DNA of 64,000 nt from PALSA-1316 sp964499365 (GTDB lineage Bacteria; Nitrospirota; Thermodesulfovibrionia; Thermodesulfovibrionales; UBA6898). Below the pieces are notes generated by a model. That model saw only the letters and a program-made list of their open reading frames with translations, did not search any database and was not told the DNA's origin. How positions within the stretch are numbered: the first letter of the stretch is position 1; every line of letters starts with the position of its first letter. This document shows, piece after piece, positions 25,724 through 33,460 of the stretch. Position numbers and translations under genes: made by a program. The stretch covers positions 1-64,000 of the forward strand of contig CAZCKU010000016.1 in the NCBI GenBank assembly GCA_964499365.1, in the 5' to 3' direction.

Positions 25724-26539
25724 TCACAGGTCGGCCTGGCCTCCATCATCTAGGCTCCTGACGATTTCTGCGCCTATGAGAAAAATGCATGCCGAGTAAA
25801 ACACCCACATCAGGAAGACAACAAACGTCGAGAGAGATCCGTATATCGTTCCGAACTGAGCCTTGGCAGTGAGAATATACAGAGTGAAGAGATGCCTTGC
25901 TACTTCCAGAAGGACAGTGGTAAAAACAGCCCCGCGAAAGGCGTGACGCGGCAATATTTTTTTAGCGGGCAAAAGCTTGTAAAGGAAGGAAGTCACAACG
26001 AGGACCATTAGAATCGGTATGACGAACCTGACGAGAAAACCGGTGATATTGCCGATTATCAGTGCAGGGAAGACCTCCAGGAGAGACTGAATCATCTGCA
26101 CTGCCGATGTTGCTACGAATGAAACTACCACGAGAGCGGCGATCAGGGTGACGATAAAGAAAGAGATGGCGACTGAGGTCAGAAAAGAGGGCGTTTTCTT
26201 CTGCCTGAAAATGGTGCGGACTCCTACTGCCAGTGCCATATATAGCTGATATGAAAAGTAGGCGTATACAACGGCAGTGAAAATACCGATCTTTCCGTGT
26301 ACCACCAGAGCGGTAAGTTGTCTGGATATATCGGAGGTAGCGGCAGGAAAAAACCTGATCAGTCTTGCTGAAAAGAATTCGTACAATGCCCTGTTTTCTC
26401 CGAGAAAATATCCGAGAAGGGAGATAAGCAGAAGACTGAAAGGAACAAAGGACATGAGGAAAAAATAGGCGATAGACCCGGCGAGGAGCGGTCCTCCGTC
26501 TCTGAAGAACGCGATAAAACTTCTGAAAACCACTTTCAT
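25724..26539 (-). CDS. YihY/virulence-factor BrkB family membrane protein
   Basis: A 271-residue inner-membrane protein with six predicted helices. Features of the YihY/BrkB family include FRDGGPLLAGSIAYFFLMSFVPF at residues 13-35, the central YFSYQLYMALAVGVRTIF, and the C-terminal GTIYGSLSTFVVFLMWVFYSACIFLIGAE. Members were once misnamed RNase BN; their transport function is unsettled. The gene points opposite to the surrounding island and, with the LapA-like gene upstream, separates two fragments of a ClC gene. Confidence 0.85.
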   Translation of the reverse strand: MKVVFRSFIAFFRDGGPLLAGSIAYFFLMSFVPFSLLLISLLGYFLGENRALYEFFSARLIRFFPAATSDISRQLTALVVHGKIGIFTAVVYAYFSYQLYMALAVGVRTIFRQKKTPSFLTSVAISFFIVTLIAALVVVSFVATSAVQMIQSLLEVFPALIIGNITGFLVRFVIPILMVLVVTSFLYKLLPAKKILPRHAFRGAVFTTVLLEVARHLFTLYILTAKAQFGTIYGSLSTFVVFLMWVFYSACIFLIGAEIVRSLDDGGQADL

Positions 26540-26571
26540 TGAGTCAAAGGCCGGTCACTGAGGGCTGCTGG

Positions 26572-26850
26572 CTATCGCCCTGATGGAGGAGAGCTTGTTT
26601 TGATGTCCTCTTCGAGCTGTTTCACCTTTCTTTTTTGCTCCCTGAGGGCCGCCCCTTTCCTCATGAGAGAGGGTAAAGACATGAGAATTCCTGATAGAAA
26701 ACCGGAGGCAAAGACTATGATGAGAATAAAAGCCAATGATCCCTCAAAATTAAAACCAAGAAAACTCAAGGTCACAACCGTCGAATTCTGGACTGCAAAA
26801 AGCACCAGGGCAACTGAGATCAAAAGGGCGAGAATCAGAAAAAACTGCAT
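26572..26850 (-). CDS. LapA-domain small membrane protein
   Basis: A 92-residue protein with two membrane helices (residues 3-20 and 38-62) around a short loop containing VVTLSFLGFNFEGSLAF, typical of the LapA/DUF1049 domain of LPS-assembly protein A. The C-terminal tail is a charged coiled coil (REQKRKVKQLEEDIK). It lies 32 bp upstream of yihY on the same strand, so the two are probably co-transcribed. Confidence 0.75.
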   Translation of the reverse strand: MQFFLILALLISVALVLFAVQNSTVVTLSFLGFNFEGSLAFILIIVFASGFLSGILMSLPSLMRKGAALREQKRKVKQLEEDIKTSSPPSGR

Positions 26851-26904
26851 ACAGCCTCCCTAAGTGTATTGGATTTATTATATCACAACCTACCTTGTTT
26901 AAAT

Positions 26905-27056
26905 GGCCTGCTGCACAGATAGGTGCTGCTCCTTGCTCAGGGTTCGCTGATCTATTCAGATTTGGTATTAGAGATTCCAGGAAGCCTGCTATCTGTGGTA
27001 TTAGTGCCGGCTCTGCGACAGTCTTCGGTACGCCGATAGATTCTTCGGAAGACTAA
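26905..27056 (+). pseudogene. Internal remnant of a second ClC gene
   Basis: Starting at PAAQIGAAPCSGFADLFRF and ending GISAGSATVFGTPI before TAA at 27054-27056, this matches residues about 120-168 of the ClC protein encoded at 10756, with most residues identical. It keeps the orientation of that gene. Together with 25634-25717 it shows a diverged second ClC gene from which roughly residues 28-119 and everything after about 168 are missing. Confidence 0.8.
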
Positions 27057-27258
27057 GGCGCGCTACTGCTCTCTTTTATGACAAATCCATTGCCTCTTTT
27101 GGAACGTAAGTTATCCTTCTTTGCAGAAGACTCTGCACGTTGACTATAGGGAGTACTTAACCTTTGCTCCGGACTTCCGAATGCGTTGAGTATGAACGGA
27201 AAGGAACAGGGTTTATAACCTCGGTACAGATCGTTTCCCTCACACGAGCTGATGCGTT

Positions 27259-27474
27259 CTAGCCTATACTTCTCACAACAATAATCACCCCGCCAACTGC
27301 CAGGGCCAGGGCAAAGGGTATCAGCAGGCATCCCGGTGTCGGCTTATCCACATAACCTCCGCGGCCGGTGTAGTAGCCGGTGAAATTGCCGATTTCGTTC
27401 CTGTACAGGAACAGGATAATCCCCGCCGCCAGCATCAGCAGTCCGCAGAAGATATCAGGATACGATGTATGCAT
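27259..27474 (-). CDS. Small two-helix membrane protein
   Basis: About 71 residues when started at the ATG at 27474, which follows a GAGGG box; an upstream GTG at 27498 overlaps the mnmD stop. Two hydrophobic stretches (IFCGLLMLAAGIILFLY and LLIPFALALAVGGVIIVV) flank a Gly/Tyr-rich loop (TGYYTGRGGYVDKPTPG). Not recognised. It sits directly downstream of mnmD. Confidence 0.45.
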   Translation of the reverse strand: MHTSYPDIFCGLLMLAAGIILFLYRNEIGNFTGYYTGRGGYVDKPTPGCLLIPFALALAVGGVIIVVRSIG

Positions 27475-27490
27475 GACTGTCAGCCGTCCC

Positions 27491-28201
27491 TCAAGCACCC
27501 TTCTTGAGTTTTATCCCCTTGAGTGCATCCTTTTTACCTCCGCAACCGGGGCATTTTTCGACCATAAAACCGGCTGCAGCAAGGCCGCGCCTCACGTCAC
27601 CGGCCACCGTATAGGTGGCACAGGTCCCCCGTGGCCGCGTTTTTTCTCCGATCGCCATGAGCAGTTCGGGACGCCACAGGGCAGGGTTCTTCTTCGGCCC
27701 GTGACCGTCGAGGAACCAGGCGTCACAGGGCTCGGAAAGCGCGTCGACCATTTCGAGCGCCTCGCCGATCCAGAGGTTCAGGGTCAGGACACCAAAAGGC
27801 CGGTTGAACTGCAGGCGGTGCCACCCCTGCCGGGCAATATCCACACGGCTATAGGCCTCCACGAGCAGGTCAATAAAAGATCCGACGTCTGCCCTGAAAC
27901 CCTCCAGGATCGCCGCCATCCGGCCGGCAGTCATGGGATGCAGTTCCACGGAATAGTACTCGATCGCAAGGCCGCTGACGTCCGATTTCCCGAGATAGTC
28001 GAGCAGCGCAACCAGCACGCGTCCTGCGCCAAAGCCGGTCTCGCCTATTCTGAATATCCCGGCAGCAGGGCCCATGGCAGTAAAGGCCTCCCTGAGTCCG
28101 CAGCCCTGAAAGAAGACCTGCTTCGCCTCCTCAACGGCATTGACCACGTCGAAATAGCGGTCGTCATAATGTTCATTCACCAGATAGGGAGGAATCTGCA
28201 T
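27491..28201 (-). CDS. mnmD: tRNA 5-methylaminomethyl-2-thiouridine methyltransferase domain protein
   Basis: A 236-residue SAM-dependent methyltransferase (Methyltransf_30/DUF752), equivalent to the N-terminal half of MnmC, which completes the mnm5s2U wobble modification in tRNA. Visible are YDDRYFDVV, the SAM-binding IGETGFGAGRVLVALL, AIEYYSVELHPM, and the catalytic-region DAWFLDGHGPKKNPALW. The FAD-dependent half of MnmC is absent, as in organisms with stand-alone MnmD. The start ATG (MQIPPYLVNEHYDD) at 28201 is preferred to the longer reading because the family begins there. Confidence 0.85.
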   Translation of the reverse strand: MQIPPYLVNEHYDDRYFDVVNAVEEAKQVFFQGCGLREAFTAMGPAAGIFRIGETGFGAGRVLVALLDYLGKSDVSGLAIEYYSVELHPMTAGRMAAILEGFRADVGSFIDLLVEAYSRVDIARQGWHRLQFNRPFGVLTLNLWIGEALEMVDALSEPCDAWFLDGHGPKKNPALWRPELLMAIGEKTRPRGTCATYTVAGDVRRGLAAAGFMVEKCPGCGGKKDALKGIKLKKGA

Positions 28202-28306
28202 AGTTATGAAGCCTGCGGCTTCGAAAAAAATTCGCACGCTGCGGTGAACGGGAACTCTTTACAAACCGGTATCAATAATATCCTCATTTCGAATGTACCC
28301 CCCCAT

Positions 28307-28340
28307 AAAAAAGGGCCGGCCGTATAGCAGGCCGGCCCTT
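28307..28340 (-). terminator. Strong hairpin terminator of the DUF4412 gene
   Basis: On the minus strand an 11-bp perfect stem (AAGGGCCGGCC / GGCCGGCCCTT) with an 8-nt loop is followed directly by a T-run, about 16 bp after the stop of the gene that ends at 28356. Confidence 0.88.
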
Positions 28341-28355
28341 GATACCAGAAAAAAA

Positions 28356-28985
28356 CTATTTTCTCTTCTTGGGCCCACTGCTGCCCATGCCCTCAGGCAT
28401 CGACGGCATCGTCATTTTCTTGTACCCGGCAGGCACTTCAAAGACGGAATCAGAAACACCGCCGGTCTTGATATTCTTCCAGACGGTCGACATCTTGCGG
28501 TCCTCGGATTCGTATTTCACCGGGAAGTTGCTGAGGTCGGTGGCCTCCCAGATATAGCCGGACTTTTCCTTCCTGCCCTCGGTCGTTATCGTCATATGGT
28601 ATTTCTTCGCAGGGTGCTTGTCGACCACATCGTTGGCAATAAACTCCTTGTCCACCTTGATATTCGGATCATGCAGTTTTGACTGAATATCCTGCCTGCT
28701 CATATCCAGCGACATCTCCATGTACGACTTCTGCTCGGGCATCACCATCCACATGACCTTCTTGTCAGGCCGCATGATGTTTATGCCACCCCTTCCCTTG
28801 CCGGTGCTCTCCATCCTCATCTTCGTATCTTTATAAAATATCCTGGAGGTGAACGTCCCCTGGGCTGTCGTGGTCTCCATGTCCGCAGAGTAATTCTTCA
28901 GCGCAGACATATCCGCGGAAAAAGCTGTTCCGGCAAACAGGACTGCCGCATACAGAGAAACAACCATCACCATAATCTTCTTCAT
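28356..28985 (-). CDS. DUF4412-domain exported protein
   Basis: A 209-residue secreted protein. The ATG at 28985 follows AAAGGAGA; a signal peptide ends at AFSA. The rest matches DUF4412: NYSADMETTTAQGTFTSRIF, KMRMESTG, KVMWMVMPEQKSYMEM, a C-terminal YIWEATDLSNFPVKYE, and a lysine-rich end. The fold resembles the outer-membrane lipoprotein carriers LolA/LolB, but this protein lacks a lipobox. It is monocistronic, with a strong terminator. Function unknown; probably periplasmic. Confidence 0.72.
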   Translation of the reverse strand: MKKIMVMVVSLYAAVLFAGTAFSADMSALKNYSADMETTTAQGTFTSRIFYKDTKMRMESTGKGRGGINIMRPDKKVMWMVMPEQKSYMEMSLDMSRQDIQSKLHDPNIKVDKEFIANDVVDKHPAKKYHMTITTEGRKEKSGYIWEATDLSNFPVKYESEDRKMSTVWKNIKTGGVSDSVFEVPAGYKKMTMPSMPEGMGSSGPKKRK

Positions 28986-29031
28986 GCCGTAATCTCCTTT
29001 TTTTGATTGCCTACAACTTTTTAATGTGCCT

Positions 29032-29145
29032 GTCATTCCCGGGGACCGTCATCGCGCCTCCTCTGCGACTAGCCGGGGCGAGAAGTCACTGTTTTCAAGA
29101 AACTGCAAGCCACCGGATTCCCGCCTTCGCGGGAATGACGGCCTT
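29032..29145. repeat. GTCATTCC-type inverted repeat
   Basis: GTCATTCCCGGGG at the left faces CGGGAATGACGG at the right, with CCGGATTCCCGCC and a GCGGGAATGAC arm between. It is the same family as the units near 1052, 54058 and 62207, and separates the DUF4412 and HU genes. Confidence 0.65.
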
Positions 29146-29204
29146 TATGAGTGCCCACTATTTGCCAATCGCTTGCCAGCAAGCCGCTTGTGTGCGCCTG
29201 CCTG

Positions 29205-29492
29205 CTATTTTTCTTCAGGGTTCAGGGTCTCCTTCAGAGCCTTGCCGACCTTGAAATAGAGGACCTTCTTGCCCTTCACTTCAACGCTCTCCCCGGTCTT
29301 CGGGTTGCGCGCCTTCCTCGGACCGCGCGTCTTGAGCCTGAAGTTTCCGAACCCGCGTATCTCGATCTTATCGCCGTGGAGCAGGGCATGCTTGATGCTG
29401 TCAAAAACCGTGTCGACAATAATCTCTGTCTGGTTTCTCGTCAGCCCCTCAGCCTTCTCGGAAACCTTTTCGATAAGAACAGACTTTGTCAT
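29205..29492 (-). CDS. HU/IHF-family DNA-binding protein
   Basis: A 95-residue nucleoid protein with the complete family pattern: N-terminal dimerisation helices (MTKSVLIEKVSEKAEGLT), the signature GDKIEIRGFGNFRLKTRGPRKARNPKTGE carrying the DNA-clamping beta arm with Arg/Pro, and a C-terminal helix. The position directly after rpsA and sppA matches the ihfB/himD locus of many bacteria, so an IHF-beta-like identity is likely, although HU cannot be excluded. It is the last gene of the long minus-strand unit; GGAGG precedes its ATG. Confidence 0.9.
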   Translation of the reverse strand: MTKSVLIEKVSEKAEGLTRNQTEIIVDTVFDSIKHALLHGDKIEIRGFGNFRLKTRGPRKARNPKTGESVEVKGKKVLYFKVGKALKETLNPEEK

Positions 29493-29501
29493 AGTACCTC
29501 C

Positions 29502-30350
29502 TTAGGGCGCATACTGATATTTAATTTTTACCGCAGGGATAATGTCAGAAAATTCCTTGGGAAACCTGCCCCTCAGCATATCCAGAAATGACAGCTTGTC
29601 CTTCTTCGAGACCACATCGGGGTCCTCACCCAGACCGGCCATCTTTGCAGCTGCCCGGGTGGCGTCATCAAGAGTGCCGAGTTCATCGACAAGCCTGAGG
29701 GCATGGGCCTGTTCTCCGGAGAAGATCCTGCCGTCGGCAAGAGACCTGACATCCTCGATCTTCAGTTTTCTGCCGTCAGCCACGGCCTTGATGAACTGCG
29801 CGTGTACATTATCGAGAACGTCCTGCAGGATCTGGCGCCCCTCGGGCTGCATCGGCCTGAATGCGGAGGCGATGTCCTTGTTCTTCCCGCTCTTGACCAC
29901 CTCTGACTTCACGCCGATCTTCTTCATCAGCTCCTCGACGTTCGGGATCTCCATAATAACACCTATGGAGCCGGTCAACGTACCCGGGTTGGCAAAGATG
30001 CGGGTTGCAGGGGCCGCGATATAATAACCGCCTGAGGCAGCGATCGACCCCATCGACACGACCACCTTCTTTGCCGCCGCCGCCTTCTTCACCTCTGCGT
30101 GGATTTCCTGGGACGGGGCCACCGCTCCGCCGGGGCTGTCGATCCTCAGGACGATCGCCTTGACCGCATTGTCTTTGGCATACTCACGGATCTCTTCGAC
30201 GATGTCCTTGGAGTCCATGATCGGCCCCTCGATCCGCACCAGCGCAAGCTTATGCCTGAGCGGCACATTCTGCTGCATAAGCGTCAGGACCAGGCTCAGG
30301 ACGATCAGGACGGCCAGCAGCCCTGACATGACAAGACAGATCTTTTTCAT
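29502..30350 (-). CDS. sppA: Signal peptide peptidase SppA
   Basis: A 282-residue membrane-anchored serine protease of the short SppA type (the long E. coli form is about 600). One N-terminal helix (residues 5-26) is followed by the periplasmic catalytic domain with VLRIDSPGGAVAPSQEI, the Ser nucleophile in MGSIAASGGYYIAAP, the Lys region (LTGSIGVIME) and GRIFSGEQAHALRLVDELG. It degrades cleaved signal peptides in the membrane. It overlaps the rpsA stop by ATGA, so it is co-translated with the ribosomal protein. Confidence 0.9.
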   Translation of the reverse strand: MKKICLVMSGLLAVLIVLSLVLTLMQQNVPLRHKLALVRIEGPIMDSKDIVEEIREYAKDNAVKAIVLRIDSPGGAVAPSQEIHAEVKKAAAAKKVVVSMGSIAASGGYYIAAPATRIFANPGTLTGSIGVIMEIPNVEELMKKIGVKSEVVKSGKNKDIASAFRPMQPEGRQILQDVLDNVHAQFIKAVADGRKLKIEDVRSLADGRIFSGEQAHALRLVDELGTLDDATRAAAKMAGLGEDPDVVSKKDKLSFLDMLRGRFPKEFSDIIPAVKIKYQYAP

Positions 30351-31924
30351 TCCCCTGTTCTTTTAATGTTTCGCATGCTCAGACCGATCTTCCGTTCAGA
30401 AGCATCGACCTTGATGACCCGCGTTACGACCTCATCGCCTTCTTTGATGATCTCTCCGCCGGTCAACGGGACTATCTCGGAAGAATAGATAAGCCCTTCA
30501 ACCCCGCCCTCCAGCTCGATAAATATCCCAAAGTCCGTTACGCGGAGCACCTTCCCCTTCACCTCGTCCCCGAGCCTGAACCGCGACGGAATCGCCTCTA
30601 TCCAGGGGTCCGGCTCCAGCTGTTTCAGTCCAAGGGCCATCTTTTCGTTCGCCGGGTCCATTGAAAGGATGACGACATCAACCTTCTGGCCTTTCTTCAG
30701 GACCTCCGAGGGATGCTTGATATGCTTTGTCCACGAGAGGTCCGATATATGCAGCAGTCCGTCGACCCCCTCCGGAAGACCGACGAAGGCGCCGAAATCC
30801 GTGAGGCTCTTGACCTTGCCGCTGATCTGCTGACCCACGGCGTACTGCCTGCCGATGATCTCCCAGGGACTGGGCTTCGTCTGCTTTATGCTGAGCGAAA
30901 GCTTCCGTTCATCCTTATCTACCTTCAGGACGACCGCCTCAACAGTCTCGCCGACCGCAAGGACCTTTGACGGGTGCTTCATCTTGGGAGCCCAGTCGAT
31001 CTCGGAGATATGTACCAGACCTTCCAGACCCTCCTCGAGCTTGACGAAGACACCATAATCAGTGATGCTCGCGACAACACCCTTCACCGTCTGCCCGACC
31101 GGATACCGTTCCTCGACCTTTGCCCAGGGATCAGAGGTCTTCTGTTTGAACCCAAGCGTGATCCTCTCCTGGCCCTCGTCATATTTCTGGACGATAACCT
31201 CGATCTTTTGACCGACGGTAAAGAATTCAGACGGGTGGGTTATCCGGCCCCACGAGATATCGGAGATATGCAGAAGCCCGTCGATGCCGCCGAGGTCGAC
31301 AAAAACACCATAGTCGGTAATATTCTTGACAAGCCCCTCAAGCAGGGCTCCTTCCCTTATCTTGCCGATCGTCTCGCCCTTCAGCTGCGCCCTCGCCTCC
31401 TCGACGACAGCCCTCCTGGAGACGATGATGTTCGACCGCTTGTTATTGATCTTCAGGATCCTGAAATCCATGCGCGTGCCGATCAGGCTGTTGAGGTCTT
31501 TCACCATTTTGATATCAATCTGGGAACCCGGCAGAAAGGCCCGTACCCCGCCGATATCGACCATCAGGCCTCCCTTGGTCTTTTCCGTAATAACGCCGCT
31601 GACCAGCTCCCCGTTCTGGACGACCTTCTCGAGCACGTCCCAGACCTTGATCTTGGAGGCACGCTCCTTCGAAAGCTTTACCACCCCTTCGGAATCCCTG
31701 ATACTCACGACATAGACATCGATGCTGTCACCGGGGTTGAGCGACTTCCTCTCCTCATCGGTGAATTCATCACTCGGGATAAACCCCTCGGATTTGTAGC
31801 CGATATCGACGATAATGCCGTCCTGCTTGACGCTGACGATCTTACCGCTCAGAATCGTGCCCTCTTCAATGCTCTGGAATGTCTCGGCATACAGCCGTTC
31901 CATGTCGTTGTTAGTATGCTCCAT
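30347..31924 (-). CDS. rpsA: 30S ribosomal protein S1
   Basis: A 525-residue protein with six S1 (OB-fold) RNA-binding repeats. The first two are divergent (GTILSGKIVSVKQDGIIVDIGYKSEGFIP and GVITEKTKGGLMVDIGGVRAFLPGSQID). The later four share the canonical core GxVxxITDYGVFVxLxxGxxGLxHISxIxW. The protein helps mRNA bind the 30S subunit. The first ATG at 31924 lies inside the ispH end (14-bp overlap) with AGGAGGG about 11 bp upstream; an ATG at codon 8 is an alternative start. Confidence 0.95.
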   Translation of the reverse strand: MEHTNNDMERLYAETFQSIEEGTILSGKIVSVKQDGIIVDIGYKSEGFIPSDEFTDEERKSLNPGDSIDVYVVSIRDSEGVVKLSKERASKIKVWDVLEKVVQNGELVSGVITEKTKGGLMVDIGGVRAFLPGSQIDIKMVKDLNSLIGTRMDFRILKINNKRSNIIVSRRAVVEEARAQLKGETIGKIREGALLEGLVKNITDYGVFVDLGGIDGLLHISDISWGRITHPSEFFTVGQKIEVIVQKYDEGQERITLGFKQKTSDPWAKVEERYPVGQTVKGVVASITDYGVFVKLEEGLEGLVHISEIDWAPKMKHPSKVLAVGETVEAVVLKVDKDERKLSLSIKQTKPSPWEIIGRQYAVGQQISGKVKSLTDFGAFVGLPEGVDGLLHISDLSWTKHIKHPSEVLKKGQKVDVVILSMDPANEKMALGLKQLEPDPWIEAIPSRFRLGDEVKGKVLRVTDFGIFIELEGGVEGLIYSSEIVPLTGGEIIKEGDEVVTRVIKVDASERKIGLSMRNIKRTGE

Positions 31925-32780
31925 CAGGGAAAATCCCTCCTATATCTTTTATTCTTTTTTCGACCTCGAATATAATCCAGTCAGGCGTTGAGGCCCCGGC
32001 GGTAATGCCCACCCTGCGGGCCATCTGAAACCATGACGCATCGATCTCGCCGGCTGTCTCGATATGATAGGTGCTGACGCCAAGAGATCTGCAGAGGTTG
32101 GCAAGCTGTGTCGTATTGGCGCTGTTCTTCCCGCCGACAACAACCATCACATCAACCCTGCCGGCCATTTCCTCCGTCTCTTTCAGCCGAAGAGCGGTCG
32201 AATTGCATATGGTATTATAAACCTTCACCTCGCGCGCGTGCTCGACGATCTCCGAGAGCAGCCTTTTCAAAGCCTCGACCGGCTGTGTCGTCTGGACGAT
32301 CACCCCGACCTTCGACTTCAGACCCTGCAGAGGAACGGCCGCGTCGACAACCACGGCGTCGCTTCCGGCAAAGCTGACAAGCCCCTTTACCTCAGGGTGG
32401 TCCCTGTCCCCCAAAATAACAACCTGATAGCCGTCTTCAGCCAGCGCCCGGGCATAGTCCTGTGCCTTTTTTACAAAAGGGCAGGTGGCGTCAATAACCT
32501 TATAGCCGCGCTTCGTTATATTATCATAGAGCTGACAGGGTATGCCATGCGTACGGATGATCAGCGTCTTCACCCCGGCGTCATCAAGACCCTCCACCTC
32601 GACCGGTGAGATGCCCTCGTCCTTCAGTCTCTGGATCACCTGCGGATTGTGAATGATCGGTCCGAGGGTATATACCCCCTCCCGGTCGTCCCGGGCGATA
32701 TCAAAGGTGATATCGATCGCGCGTTTTACGCCAAAGCAGAATCCGGCCCGACGCGCGGTGATGATCTCAAACGGGCTCAT
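31911..32780 (-). CDS. ispH: 4-hydroxy-3-methylbut-2-enyl diphosphate reductase
   Basis: A 289-residue iron-sulfur enzyme giving IPP and DMAPP in the last step of the MEP isoprenoid pathway. The three cluster-binding Cys lie in ARRAGFCFGVKRAI (residue 15), DATCPFVKKAQ (about 100) and YNTICNSTALR (about 195). Also present are HNPQVIQRL, IIRTHG and HPEVKG, which form the active site. It overlaps cmk by ATGA and rpsA by 14 bp. In some Firmicutes IspH and S1 are fused; here they are separate but tightly coupled. Confidence 0.95.
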   Translation of the reverse strand: MSPFEIITARRAGFCFGVKRAIDITFDIARDDREGVYTLGPIIHNPQVIQRLKDEGISPVEVEGLDDAGVKTLIIRTHGIPCQLYDNITKRGYKVIDATCPFVKKAQDYARALAEDGYQVVILGDRDHPEVKGLVSFAGSDAVVVDAAVPLQGLKSKVGVIVQTTQPVEALKRLLSEIVEHAREVKVYNTICNSTALRLKETEEMAGRVDVMVVVGGKNSANTTQLANLCRSLGVSTYHIETAGEIDASWFQMARRVGITAGASTPDWIIFEVEKRIKDIGGIFPDGAY

Positions 32781-33460
32781 CAGCGGGCCGTCGTCTCCCC
32801 GGTGTGCCGGAGCGTCTCGAGCATGCAGCTGAAGACCTCCGTGATATCGAGGCCCGTCGAATCGACGAAACAGGCGTCATCCGCCCTCTTCAGGGGTGCG
32901 AGATCGCGGCCGGCATCGCGCGCGTCACGCTCGATGATCTCGGTGCGAATCCTCTCCTCATGCACCTCATATCCCTTCGAGAGGAGTTCAGTGGTCCGCC
33001 TCCGTGTCCTCTCGTCTACGGACGCGTCAAGATAGAACTTCCGGTATGCCCGGGGGAACACCACGGTGGTCATATCACGGCCTTCGGCAACCAGGTCTGC
33101 GTGGCGCGCCGCATCCCGCTGGATCTCCAGGAGATATTCCCGCACCGGCCTTCGGGCAGAAAAAACAGAGGCGAAATGGCTGGCCTCGGGTGAGCGGATC
33201 TCATCGGAAACGTCATGAGCATTGACCATGACCCTCCCCTGTCTGAAGGCCACGGCCACCTTCTTCAGGGCAGCAGCAACTGCATCGTCCGAGGCATCTT
33301 CCTGAAGTCCCTGACGCACCAGGTGCAGGGCGACCGCGCGGTAGAGGGCCCCGGTATCGAGATAGTCGAAGCCGAGCTCCCTGGCGAGCATCTTTGCGAT
33401 CGTGCTCTTGCCCGCACCCGAGGGCCCGTCTATCGCCACCACCTTTTTCACGAGGAGCAT
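32780..33460 (-). CDS. cmk: Cytidylate kinase
   Basis: A 226-residue P-loop kinase phosphorylating CMP and dCMP. The ATP site GPSGAGKSTIAKMLA is at residues 12-26, YLDTGALYRAVALHL follows, and the CMP-binding insert contains EIRSPEASHFASVFSARRPVR. The lid region has EGRDMTTVVFPRAYRKFYLDAS. It overlaps aroA upstream by 13 bp and ispH downstream by 4 bp. The order aroA-cmk-rpsA is widely conserved, which supports the assignment. Confidence 0.94.
   Translation of the reverse strand: MLLVKKVVAIDGPSGAGKSTIAKMLARELGFDYLDTGALYRAVALHLVRQGLQEDASDDAVAAALKKVAVAFRQGRVMVNAHDVSDEIRSPEASHFASVFSARRPVREYLLEIQRDAARHADLVAEGRDMTTVVFPRAYRKFYLDASVDERTRRRTTELLSKGYEVHEERIRTEIIERDARDAGRDLAPLKRADDACFVDSTGLDITEVFSCMLETLRHTGETTAR

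Noticed and set aside
27057..27258. Possible small gene or structured RNA between the ClC remnant and the small membrane protein
   Set aside because: A minus-strand frame is open, but has no ribosome-binding site, recognisable motif or clear fold; I could not support an RNA family either.
27380..28327. 315-residue plus-strand ORF
   Set aside because: It lies antisense to mnmD, has a composition typical of GC-rich shadow frames and no recognisable domain.
30974..31975. 333-residue plus-strand ORF
   Set aside because: Shadow of rpsA; its apparent repeats mirror the S1 repeats on the other strand.
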